Assembly: GCA_023388235.1 (NCBI GenBank)
Contig: JAEWGQ010000001.1
Location: 1-11,929 of the forward strand
Direction: 5' to 3'
Origin: Actinomycetes bacterium
GTDB lineage: Bacteria; Actinomycetota; Actinomycetes; Actinomycetales; Cellulomonadaceae
Length of the DNA stretch: 11,929 nucleotides
The notes under the pieces were generated by a model. It was not told where the DNA came from. It saw only the letters and a list, made by a program, of their open reading frames with translations, and searched no databases. Both the position numbers and the translations under genes were made by a program. Position 1 is the first letter of the stretch. Each line of letters starts with the position of its first letter. Positions 1 through 5,584 of this stretch are shown in pieces.

Positions 1-158
1 GGCCCAGCCTGCCACGCGCGGGTGCCGCCCGTGCCGCGCCTGTGCCGCCCGTGCCGCCCCTGCCACCCGTGCCGCCGGACCGCCCGAACCGCACCCGCGC
101 GCGCACCGGCGGCCCTAGAGTCGCAGCACCGCCGCACCGTCACCGCCGAGGGAGCCCC
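1..158 (+). promoter_or_regulatory. Upstream region of the flotillin gene
   Basis: No gene is called here. Positions 22-77 are a degenerate 9-bp tandem repeat (listed separately). TAGAGT at 116-121 fits the actinobacterial -10 pattern TAnnnT and would start a transcript near 128, giving a leader of about 30 nt. No convincing -35 hexamer lies 16-18 bp upstream of it. GAGGGAG at 148-154 is a good ribosome binding site, 4 nt before the ATG at 159. The reading frame of the flotillin gene stays open upstream to the window edge, but that stretch is a low-complexity Pro/Arg-rich translation. I treat it as non-coding. Confidence 0.45.
22..77. repeat. Degenerate 9-bp tandem repeat, unit GTGCCGCCC
   Basis: Units are seen at 22-30, 31-39 (GTGCCGCGC), 42-50, 51-59, 60-68 (CTGCCACCC) and 69-77 (GTGCCGCCG), with a 2-bp insertion at 40-41. 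The insertion shifts the phase by a non-multiple of three, which argues against selection as a coding repeat within this stretch. It could still be the remains of a Val-Pro-Pro type coding repeat from a gene left of the window. Function unknown. Confidence 0.6.
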
Positions 159-1727
159 ATGGAGATCGCCGCGAACGTCCTGATCGTCCTCGCCGCCGTG
201 CTCGGCCTGCTGGTCGTCGCCGTCATCGGGTTCGTCTACGCGAAGGTGCGGTTCAAGATCGCCACGCCGGACGAGGCGCTCATCATCACGGGCCGCAAGA
301 GCGGCACGCCGGTCATCAACCCGGAGACCGGTGACGAGAGCACCGACCTGTCCGGCCAGCGCGTGGTGATCGGCGGCGGCACGTTCGTCAAGCCGATCTT
401 CGAGCAGGTGGCGCGGCTGTCGCTCGCCTCGCAGAGCTTCCCGGTGACGGCGGAGGACGCGACGACCAAGAGCGGCGTCGGCGTCACGCTGCGCAGCATC
501 GCGGTCGTCAAGGTCGGCGGCACCGAGCGCATGGTGCGCGCGGCGGCGCAGCGGTTCGCGGGCCGCAGCCAGGAGCAGGTGATCGAGCAGCAGACCAGCG
601 AGGTGCTGGTCGGCGTGCTGCGGACCATCGCGGGCACCCTGACGGTCGAGTCGATCCTGTACGAGCGGCAGGACTTCTCGAAGGAGGTCAAGGACATCGC
701 GGTCCCGATGCTCGCCGAGCGCGGCCTGGTCCTGGAGAACTTCGAGATCCAGACCGTCGAGGACTCGGGCGACTACATCCGCAACCTCGGCCGCCCGCGC
801 GCCGCGGCCGTGGCCCGCGACGCGGAGATCGCCGAGGCGCAGGCCCGGCAGGAGTCGACGGAGCGCTCGAACGAGGCGGCGGTCCAGATCGCGGAGTCGA
901 ACAAGGCGCTCGCGCTGCGCAACGCCGAGATCGCGCAGCAGACCGCCAAGGCCCAGGCCGAGGCCGCCGCCGCGCAGGAGCGCGCCGAGGCCGAGGCGCA
1001 GCAGGAGGTCCTGGTCCAGCAGGAGCAGGTCGCGCTGCGCCGCGCCGCGCTGCGCGAGCAGGAGCTGCAGACCGAGGTCCGCAAGCCGGCCGAGGCGCGG
1101 AAGTACGAGGCCGCGCAGGAGGCCGACGCCCGCAAGTACGCCGCCGAGCAGGAGGCCGAGGCCGCCAAGACGGCGGCGATCCGCAAGGCCGAGGCGGAGG
1201 CGCAGCGCATCACCGCGCAGGCCGACGCCGAGGCGTCCGCCGCCCGCGCCCGGGCCGAGGCTGCGCTGGTCGAGCAGCAGCGGCGCGCCGAGGGTGCGCT
1301 CGCCCTGGCGAAGGCCGACGCCGACGGCATCCAGGCCCGCGGCGAGGCCGAGGCCGCCGCCGAGCGCGCGCAGGGCGACGCGCGGGCGTCCGCGATCAAG
1401 GCGGAGTCCGAGGCCTACCAGGCGTTCCCCGAGTCGGCGCGGCTGCAGATGGTGCTGGACGCGCTGCCGAAGCTCGCGCAGCCGTACGCCGACGCCCTGG
1501 CGTCGATCGGCGACATCACGGTGATCGACAAGGACGGCGCGTCGCGCGTCACCGGGCAGGTCGCCACCGGGGTGCAGGAGCTCGCCGCGCTGCTCAAGGC
1601 CCAGACCGGGGTGGACCTCGTCGAGCTCGTGCAGGGCGTCGGCGGCCGGCTCGCCGTGGGAGCCCCCGCCGGGGGTGCCCCCGCCCCGGGCGCCGACCGG
1701 TCGTCGCGGGACGGCACCGCGCCGTGA
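159..1727 (+). CDS. Flotillin-family (SPFH domain) membrane protein
   Basis: This 522-residue protein has the flotillin layout. One N-terminal membrane segment (about residues 5-28) is followed by an SPFH/band-7 domain (about 36-200). A very long Ala/Glu/Arg/Gln-rich coiled coil (about 215-420) comes next, then a C-terminal region ending in a Gly/Ala/Pro tail. Flotillins oligomerise through these parts and scaffold ordered membrane microdomains. No enzymatic activity is expected. The ATG at 159 is chosen because GAGGGAG lies 4 nt upstream and the membrane helix begins directly after it; a start at 42 would add 39 low-complexity residues. The stop overlaps the next start in GTGA, so the acetyltransferase is probably co-translated. 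An NfeD partner, common beside flotillins, is not in the window but could lie to the left. The family call is firm; the cellular role is inferred. Confidence 0.93.
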   Translation: MEIAANVLIVLAAVLGLLVVAVIGFVYAKVRFKIATPDEALIITGRKSGTPVINPETGDESTDLSGQRVVIGGGTFVKPIFEQVARLSLASQSFPVTAEDATTKSGVGVTLRSIAVVKVGGTERMVRAAAQRFAGRSQEQVIEQQTSEVLVGVLRTIAGTLTVESILYERQDFSKEVKDIAVPMLAERGLVLENFEIQTVEDSGDYIRNLGRPRAAAVARDAEIAEAQARQESTERSNEAAVQIAESNKALALRNAEIAQQTAKAQAEAAAAQERAEAEAQQEVLVQQEQVALRRAALREQELQTEVRKPAEARKYEAAQEADARKYAAEQEAEAAKTAAIRKAEAEAQRITAQADAEASAARARAEAALVEQQRRAEGALALAKADADGIQARGEAEAAAERAQGDARASAIKAESEAYQAFPESARLQMVLDALPKLAQPYADALASIGDITVIDKDGASRVTGQVATGVQELAALLKAQTGVDLVELVQGVGGRLAVGAPAGGAPAPGADRSSRDGTAP

Positions 1728-2332
1728 CGGCCGGCGCGGCGCCCGCGCTCGCGCTGCCCCTCGACCTGGACGACCTGGAGGCCGAGCCCCTGCGCACGGC
1801 GCGGCTGCTGCTGCGCCCGCTGCGCGTGGCCGACGCCGCGGACGTGCACGCGTACCAGTCGCGTCCCGACGTCGTGCGCTGGCTGCCGTGGCCCGTGCGC
1901 GACCGCGCGGAGTCCGCCGCGCACACCGCCACCCGCGCGACGCGGCGCGTGCTCGGCGCGGACGGCGACGCCGTGGCGCTGGCGGTGGTGCTGCCGGGCG
2001 AGCCGGGGCTGGACGCGCCCGGCGAGGACCGGGTGGTCGGCGACCTCACGCTGGTGCTGGTGAGCACGGCGCACGCGCAGGTCGAGGTCGGCTGGGTGCT
2101 GCACCCGGACTTCCGCGGGCGCGGCTACGCGACGGAGGCCGCCGCGGCGCTGCTGGACCTGGGCGCCGGGATCGGCGCCCACCGGGTCGCCGCGCGGGTC
2201 GACCCGGGCAACGCCGCGTCGCGCGCGCTGTGCGGCCGCCTGGGCATGCGCCACGAGGGGACGTTCCGCCAGGACCGGTACGACGGGACCGCGTGGCGGG
2301 ACACCGAGGTGCACGCGGTGCTCCGCGGCTGA
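1724..2332 (+). CDS. GNAT acetyltransferase, RimJ/RimL-like
   Basis: This is a 202-residue single-domain GCN5-related N-acetyltransferase. The start of the domain reads RTARLLLRPLRVADAADV (about 25-42), the usual first strand and helix of the RimJ/RimL (Acetyltransf_3) group. Strand 4 and the acetyl-CoA pyrophosphate loop appear as GWVLHPDFRGRGYATEA (123-139), with the R/QxxGxG/A motif at R131-A136. DPGNAASRALCGRLGM (160-175) is the typical second half, with Asn163 and the helix holding the CoA arm. Relatives acetylate protein N-termini, spermidine, aminoglycosides or other amines, so the substrate cannot be read from sequence. GTG at 1724 overlaps the flotillin stop by 4 bp, indicating translational coupling and no separate promoter. 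About 20 extra N-terminal residues precede the domain. Confidence 0.88.
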   Translation: MTAGAAPALALPLDLDDLEAEPLRTARLLLRPLRVADAADVHAYQSRPDVVRWLPWPVRDRAESAAHTATRATRRVLGADGDAVALAVVLPGEPGLDAPGEDRVVGDLTLVLVSTAHAQVEVGWVLHPDFRGRGYATEAAAALLDLGAGIGAHRVAARVDPGNAASRALCGRLGMRHEGTFRQDRYDGTAWRDTEVHAVLRG

Positions 2333-2388
2333 CGCCGGCCCGCGGGCCCGGGGCGGTCGCCGTCCGGGCGATCTGGGAGGCTGGGGGC

Positions 2389-3252
2389 ATGGTCCACCCG
2401 GCAGGCAGCAGGCTGATCTTCCTCGACATCGACGGCACGTACGCGGACCGGGGGGTCGTCCCGCCGGGGCACGTGCGGGCGGTGGCCGCCGCCCGCGCCG
2501 CCGGCCACCGCGTCCTGCTGTGCACGGGGCGCCCGAAGTCCATGCTGACGCCGCACATACTCGCCGCCGGGTTCGACGGGATGATCGCGTCGGCCGGCGC
2601 CTGGGTCGAGGTCGACGGCGAGGTGCTGCGGGACCTGCGGTTCCCGGACGACCTCGCGGCGCGGACCGTCGAGGTGCTCGACGGCACCGGCGCCGCGTAC
2701 GTGCTGGAGGCGCCCGACGCCCTGTACGGGCGCCCCGGCGTGGACCTCCGGCTCCGCGACCTGCTGTCGGACCACCAGCACGAGGACGTCCGCGACCGCG
2801 GTCAGGACGAGAGCGACGCCCCCGGCGACATCCTCGCGGCGCTGCGCACGCCCGCGTCGCTGACGGGGTGCTCCTTCGCGAAGGTCACGTACTTCGCCGC
2901 CGACGCCGGCCGGGACGCGGTGCGCGCGGCGATCGGGGCCGACCGGGTCGACATCCTGCCGAGCTCGATCTCCGCGCTGGGGGACGGCGCCGGGGAGATC
3001 CACCCCGCGGGGATGCACAAGGCGCTCGGCATCGCGCTCGTGCTCGAGCACGTCGGCGGGGGCCGCCAGGACGTGGTGGCGTTCGGGGACGGCCCGAACG
3101 ACCTCGAGATGCTCGAGTACGCGGGCACGGCCGTGGCCGTCGCGGGCGGGGACGCCCGGCTGCTGGAGGTCGCGGACCACGTGGCCGCGGCTCCCGCGGA
3201 CGAGGGGCTGGTCGCGGCGTTCGCGGACCTGGGGCTCACCGGCCGGTCCTGA
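2389..3252 (+). CDS. Cof-type HAD-IIB family hydrolase
   Basis: This 287-residue haloacid dehalogenase-superfamily phosphatase has all four HAD motifs. Motif I is FLDIDGT (11-17; nucleophile Asp13, acid/base Asp15). Motif II is LCTGRP (44-49; Thr46). The motif III lysine is probably Lys211, and motif IV is FGDGPNDLEML (232-242; Mg-binding acidic residues). The C2 cap lies roughly at 82-195, between motifs II and III, as in Cof/YbiV enzymes that dephosphorylate sugar phosphates and similar small metabolites. The substrate is unknown. ATG at 2389 is preferred because GGGAGG (2375-2380) sits 8 nt upstream and the catalytic strand follows. The same frame is open upstream to 1675, but that part only shadows the acetyltransferase. 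The gap of 56 bp from the acetyltransferase suggests an operon or a weak separate promoter. Its end faces the TetR gene with only 12 bp between stops. Confidence 0.92.
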   Translation: MVHPAGSRLIFLDIDGTYADRGVVPPGHVRAVAAARAAGHRVLLCTGRPKSMLTPHILAAGFDGMIASAGAWVEVDGEVLRDLRFPDDLAARTVEVLDGTGAAYVLEAPDALYGRPGVDLRLRDLLSDHQHEDVRDRGQDESDAPGDILAALRTPASLTGCSFAKVTYFAADAGRDAVRAAIGADRVDILPSSISALGDGAGEIHPAGMHKALGIALVLEHVGGGRQDVVAFGDGPNDLEMLEYAGTAVAVAGGDARLLEVADHVAAAPADEGLVAAFADLGLTGRS

Positions 3253-3264
3253 CCCGCCCGCCCG

Positions 3265-3840
3265 CTAGGCCCCCGCGGCCGCGGCGGCGGGGACGCCCGG
3301 GATGCCCAGCAGGGCGTAGCCGGACGCGGCGATGCCGGCCTCGAGCGCGGCGTCGTCCAGCAGGCGCAGGTCGGCGTCGACGGGCGGGCCCATGAGGCCG
3401 GACAGGAAGATCGCGACCCGCACCAGGCGGTCGGGCGGGGCGTCCGGGCCGGCGAGGGTGTCGCGCAGCCGCCGGAACAGCGCGTGGTGGCCCGGCGTCT
3501 CGCGGCGCAGCTGCGCGGCGCTGAGGTCCCCCAGCACGACGGCGTAGAGCTGGCGGTGGGCGACGGCCTGCCGGGCCAGCCGGTCCACGACCAGGCGCGC
3601 CCGGTGCTCGGGCGCCTGCGCCTCGGCCTCGTCGAGCAGCGCCGCGAAGTCGGCGAACGCGGGCGCCAGCGCGGCGAGCACGATCTCCTCCTTCGTGCGG
3701 AACCGGTAGTAGACCGCCGCCTTCGTCACGCCGAGCTCGTCGGCGATCATCTGCAGCGACGTGCCGGCGACGCCGTGCCGCGCGAACAGCCGGAGGGCGC
3801 CGGCGACCACCTGGGGCGCGGACGCGTCACCGCGGGGCAT
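3265..3840 (-). CDS. TetR/AcrR family transcriptional regulator
   Basis: This 191-residue protein has a TetR N-terminal DNA-binding domain. Helix 1 is around VVAGALRLFARHGVAGTS (11-28), and the helix-turn-helix is LQMIADELGVTKAAVYYRF (29-47), ending in the characteristic YYRFRTKEEI. The rest (about 55-180) is an all-helical ligand and dimerisation domain without a recognisable ligand signature. The ATG at 3840 is used because AGGAGG lies 6 nt upstream; an upstream in-frame ATG at 3876 has no such site. The gene diverges from the epimerase-like gene. The perfect dyad at 3897-3916 between them is the natural operator for autorepression and control of that neighbour. The inducer is unknown, perhaps a small oxidised or lipophilic metabolite handled by the neighbouring dehydrogenase-like protein (inference). 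Confidence 0.92.
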   Translation of the reverse strand: MPRGDASAPQVVAGALRLFARHGVAGTSLQMIADELGVTKAAVYYRFRTKEEIVLAALAPAFADFAALLDEAEAQAPEHRARLVVDRLARQAVAHRQLYAVVLGDLSAAQLRRETPGHHALFRRLRDTLAGPDAPPDRLVRVAIFLSGLMGPPVDADLRLLDDAALEAGIAASGYALLGIPGVPAAAAAGA

Positions 3841-3993
3841 GCGGACCTCCTGGGGGGCGGGGCAGGGCGGGTCCACCGTAGCGGTCCGCGCGCGCCTCCT
3901 AGCCGAGCGGCTAGGACTTTGTGCCTGCGTTCACAACCCGTCGCGCTCCTAGCGTGGAGGGCATCAGGAACCCCCTCTACCAGCGAGGTCACG
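3841..3993. promoter_or_regulatory. Divergent promoter region, TetR gene / SDR gene
   Basis: These 153 bp separate the starts of two divergent genes. They contain the 20-bp dyad at 3897-3916 and a further copy of its half-site CTCCTAGC at 3946-3953. Reading leftwards, TACGGT (complement of 3875-3880) could serve as the -10 for the TetR gene, which would put its -35 inside the dyad. Reading rightwards, TAGCGT at 3950-3955 resembles a -10 for the SDR gene, and TTCACA at 3930-3935 is a poor -35 with a short 14-bp spacer. Promoter calls are weak; the dyad is strong. Confidence 0.55.
3897..3916. promoter_or_regulatory. Likely TetR operator, 9-bp inverted repeat
   Basis: TCCTAGCCG-AG-CGGCTAGGA is a perfect inverted repeat with 9-bp arms and a 2-bp spacer, the size typical of TetR-family operators. 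It lies between the divergent TetR and SDR genes. The first eight bases of its extended left half, CTCCTAGC (3896-3903), recur at 3946-3953, exactly 50 bp further on, overlapping the putative -10 of the SDR gene. Binding by the adjacent TetR protein is inferred from position and symmetry. Confidence 0.7.
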
Positions 3994-4989
3994 ATGACGG
4001 ACACCCTCGTCCTGGGCGGCACCGGGCTGCTCGGGTACCACACCACCCAGGAGCTGCTCCGGCGCGGCTACGGCGTCTCGACGCTCTCGCTGCCCCTCGA
4101 CGGTCCGGGCTTCCTGCCCGCCGCTGTCGACGCGCACTGGGGCGACCTGACCGCCATGACGGACGAGGAGCTGCTCGGCCTGCTCGCCGGCAAGCACGCC
4201 GTGTTCTACGCCATCGGCGCCGACGAGCGGACCACGCCCCCGGCCCCCGCCGCGGCCTTCTTCTACCGCGCGAACGTCCTGCCCACGCAGCGCCTCGCCC
4301 GCCTCGCGCGGCAGGCCGGCGTCGCGAAGTTCGTGGTCTACGGGTCGTACACCGCCGAGTTCGCCGAGCAGTGGCCCGACCTGGGCTACCGCACCCGCAA
4401 CGGGTACCCGCGCACCCGCCTGGCGCAGGAGGAGGTCGCGTACCTCGAGGGCGACGGCGCGATGGACGTCATGGTGCTGCGCCTGCCGTACATCTTCGGC
4501 CTCGTCCCCGGCCAGCGGCCGCTGTGGCAGATGTTCCTCGACATCGTCGCGGGCCAGGAGGGCACCGTGCCCGTCCTCGGCGGCGCGACCTCGGCGGTGA
4601 CCGTCCGGCAGGTCGCGCAGGCCGCGGTCGGCGCGATGGAGCACGGCGAGCACGGCGGCCGGTACCCGATCAACGGCTACGACCTGTCCTACGCGGAGTT
4701 CTACCGGATGTGCTGCGAGGCCCTCGGGCGCGACCCGCAGGGCGTCGTCGTCGTGCCACTCGAGGCGGTGCTCCCCGGCATGCGGGCCGCCCACGAGCAG
4801 GTCGCCGCGGCGGGCGTCGAGCACGGCATCGGGCTGGTCGACTCCGCGCGGTTCCAGGACCGGCAGGCGGTCAGCGACCCGGCCCTGTCCGCGGTGCTCG
4901 GCATCGAGGACGACGACGTGCCGGCCGCGATCCGGGAGTCGCTGGCGTGGTGCGTCGAGCACCCGCGCGAGGTGCCCGTCCCGGCCTGA
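3994..4989 (+). CDS. NAD(P)-dependent epimerase/reductase-like SDR protein
   Basis: This 331-residue protein has the extended short-chain dehydrogenase fold. The Rossmann nucleotide loop is VLGGTGLLG (6-14, GxxGxxG). AVFYAIGA (69-76) is the usual strand beta-4 region, and VVYGSY (114-119) holds the candidate catalytic Ser118. The position of the YxxxK motif reads YPRTR (138-142), so the lysine is replaced by Arg142. VLRLPYIFGL follows as the typical strand leading to the substrate domain, which occupies the C-terminal third. Family members epimerise, dehydrate or reduce nucleotide sugars and related carbonyls; the lysine change makes the activity here uncertain. ATG at 3994 has GAGGT at 3985-3989. 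The gene is single, with a hairpin terminator after it. It is probably repressed by the divergent TetR protein through the dyad at 3897-3916. Confidence 0.88.
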   Translation: MTDTLVLGGTGLLGYHTTQELLRRGYGVSTLSLPLDGPGFLPAAVDAHWGDLTAMTDEELLGLLAGKHAVFYAIGADERTTPPAPAAAFFYRANVLPTQRLARLARQAGVAKFVVYGSYTAEFAEQWPDLGYRTRNGYPRTRLAQEEVAYLEGDGAMDVMVLRLPYIFGLVPGQRPLWQMFLDIVAGQEGTVPVLGGATSAVTVRQVAQAAVGAMEHGEHGGRYPINGYDLSYAEFYRMCCEALGRDPQGVVVVPLEAVLPGMRAAHEQVAAAGVEHGIGLVDSARFQDRQAVSDPALSAVLGIEDDDVPAAIRESLAWCVEHPREVPVPA

Positions 4990-5002
4990 GCACCCCCCGA
5001 CC

Positions 5003-5043
5003 GACACGCCCCGGCTGCCGCCCCCCGGCCGCCGGGGCGTGTC
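5003..5043. terminator. Bidirectional hairpin terminator
   Basis: A perfect 13-bp inverted repeat, GACACGCCCCGGC at 5003-5015 and its complement at 5031-5043, encloses a 15-nt loop. It sits between the convergent SDR and MarR genes. Its right arm covers the first bases of the MarR stop codon (5042-5044 read on the minus strand). There is no U-tract on either side, as is common for hairpin terminators in high-GC actinobacteria. Confidence 0.75.
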
Positions 5044-5503
5044 ACGTCCCGGGCAGGTCGTCGACCGCGCTCCCGTACAGGTCGGCGAACCGGCCGAGCA
5101 GCTCCGTGAGCCGGTCCGCGTCGTCGGGCCCGAGCTCGCCGAGCACCTCCCGGTAGAGCGCGAGCGTCGTGGCCGTCTCCCGCTCGTAGCTGCGCCGCCC
5201 CTCGTCGGTCGGCTCCACGACGGACGCCGCCGACCCCGCGTCGCGGTACCGGCGCAGGTGGCCGGCCCGCAGCGCGGCGTTCACCTGGCGGTTCACGGTC
5301 GACTGCTCCAGGTGGAGCTCCTCGGCGATCGCGCGCAGCGACCGGGGCCGACCGTCGCTCAGCAGCCACAGCAGGCGCAGGTCCGCGGTGCCGAGCCCCG
5401 TCCGCGCGTCGAGCACCCGGCGGTGCCGGTCGAGGTGGTGCAGCGCCGCGGCGATGCGCGTCTCCGGCGTCAGCGCCGCCCGCCGCCCTGCCGCGTCCTG
5501 CAT
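5042..5503 (-). CDS. MarR family transcriptional regulator
   Basis: This 153-residue protein is the right size for MarR. It has N-terminal dimerisation helices (about 10-37), a winged helix-turn-helix (about 38-100) and C-terminal helices. DLRLLWLLSDG (41-51) is the first helix of the DNA-binding domain. SLRAIAEELHLEQSTVNRQVNAALRAGHL (55-83) contains the turn and recognition helix, and the wing ends at VEPTDEGRRSYE, matching the usual LTxxGR motif. ATG at 5503 is chosen for GGAGGGG six nt upstream; longer forms starting at 5545 or 5599 would run through the operator region. The gene diverges from the efflux pump, a classic arrangement in which the MarR protein represses both genes and is released by a pump substrate. 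The repeated TGTA-N3-TACA dyads between the two genes are the probable binding sites. Confidence 0.9.
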   Translation of the reverse strand: MQDAAGRRAALTPETRIAAALHHLDRHRRVLDARTGLGTADLRLLWLLSDGRPRSLRAIAEELHLEQSTVNRQVNAALRAGHLRRYRDAGSAASVVEPTDEGRRSYERETATTLALYREVLGELGPDDADRLTELLGRFADLYGSAVDDLPGT

Positions 5504-5584
5504 GTCGTCCCCTCCGCGCGCCCTCGTGCCAGATGCATGTAGCATACACAGCCGTTTGTGTACGTTACATATCCGAGGAGCGCC
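5504..5584. promoter_or_regulatory. Divergent MarR/efflux promoter with paired dyads
   Basis: This AT-richer 81-bp stretch holds two copies of TGTA-N3-TACA, TGTAGCATACA at 5538-5548 and TGTACGTTACA at 5559-5569. Their starts are 21 bp apart, two helical turns. Together they also form a larger imperfect inverted repeat, 5537-5550 against 5557-5570, with 12 of 14 positions matching. TACGTT (5561-5566) or TACATA (5566-5571) may be the -10 for the pump. TATGCT on the other strand (complement of 5541-5546) may be the -10 for the MarR gene. If so, a bound repressor would cover both promoters. GAGGAG at 5575-5580 is the pump ribosome binding site. Confidence 0.65.

Noticed and set aside
773-1399. 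208-codon Ser/Ala-rich minus-strand frame
   Set aside because: It arises from the repetitive coiled-coil codons of the flotillin read backwards.
2337-2348. 12-bp palindrome GGCCCGCGGGCC after the acetyltransferase gene
   Set aside because: It has no loop, and such G/C-only palindromes are expected often at this base composition; it is not called as a terminator or operator.
1675-2388. N-terminal extension of the HAD phosphatase frame
   Set aside because: It overlaps the acetyltransferase, is Arg/Gly/Ala-rich, and a good ribosome binding site marks the start at 2389.
3841-3876. Longer TetR form starting at 3876
   Set aside because: The added 12 residues overlap the strong AGGAGG site that serves the ATG at 3840.
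5558-5584. Upstream GTG start of the efflux pump
   Set aside because: It would begin inside the operator dyad and has no ribosome binding site; ATG 5585 follows GAGGAG.
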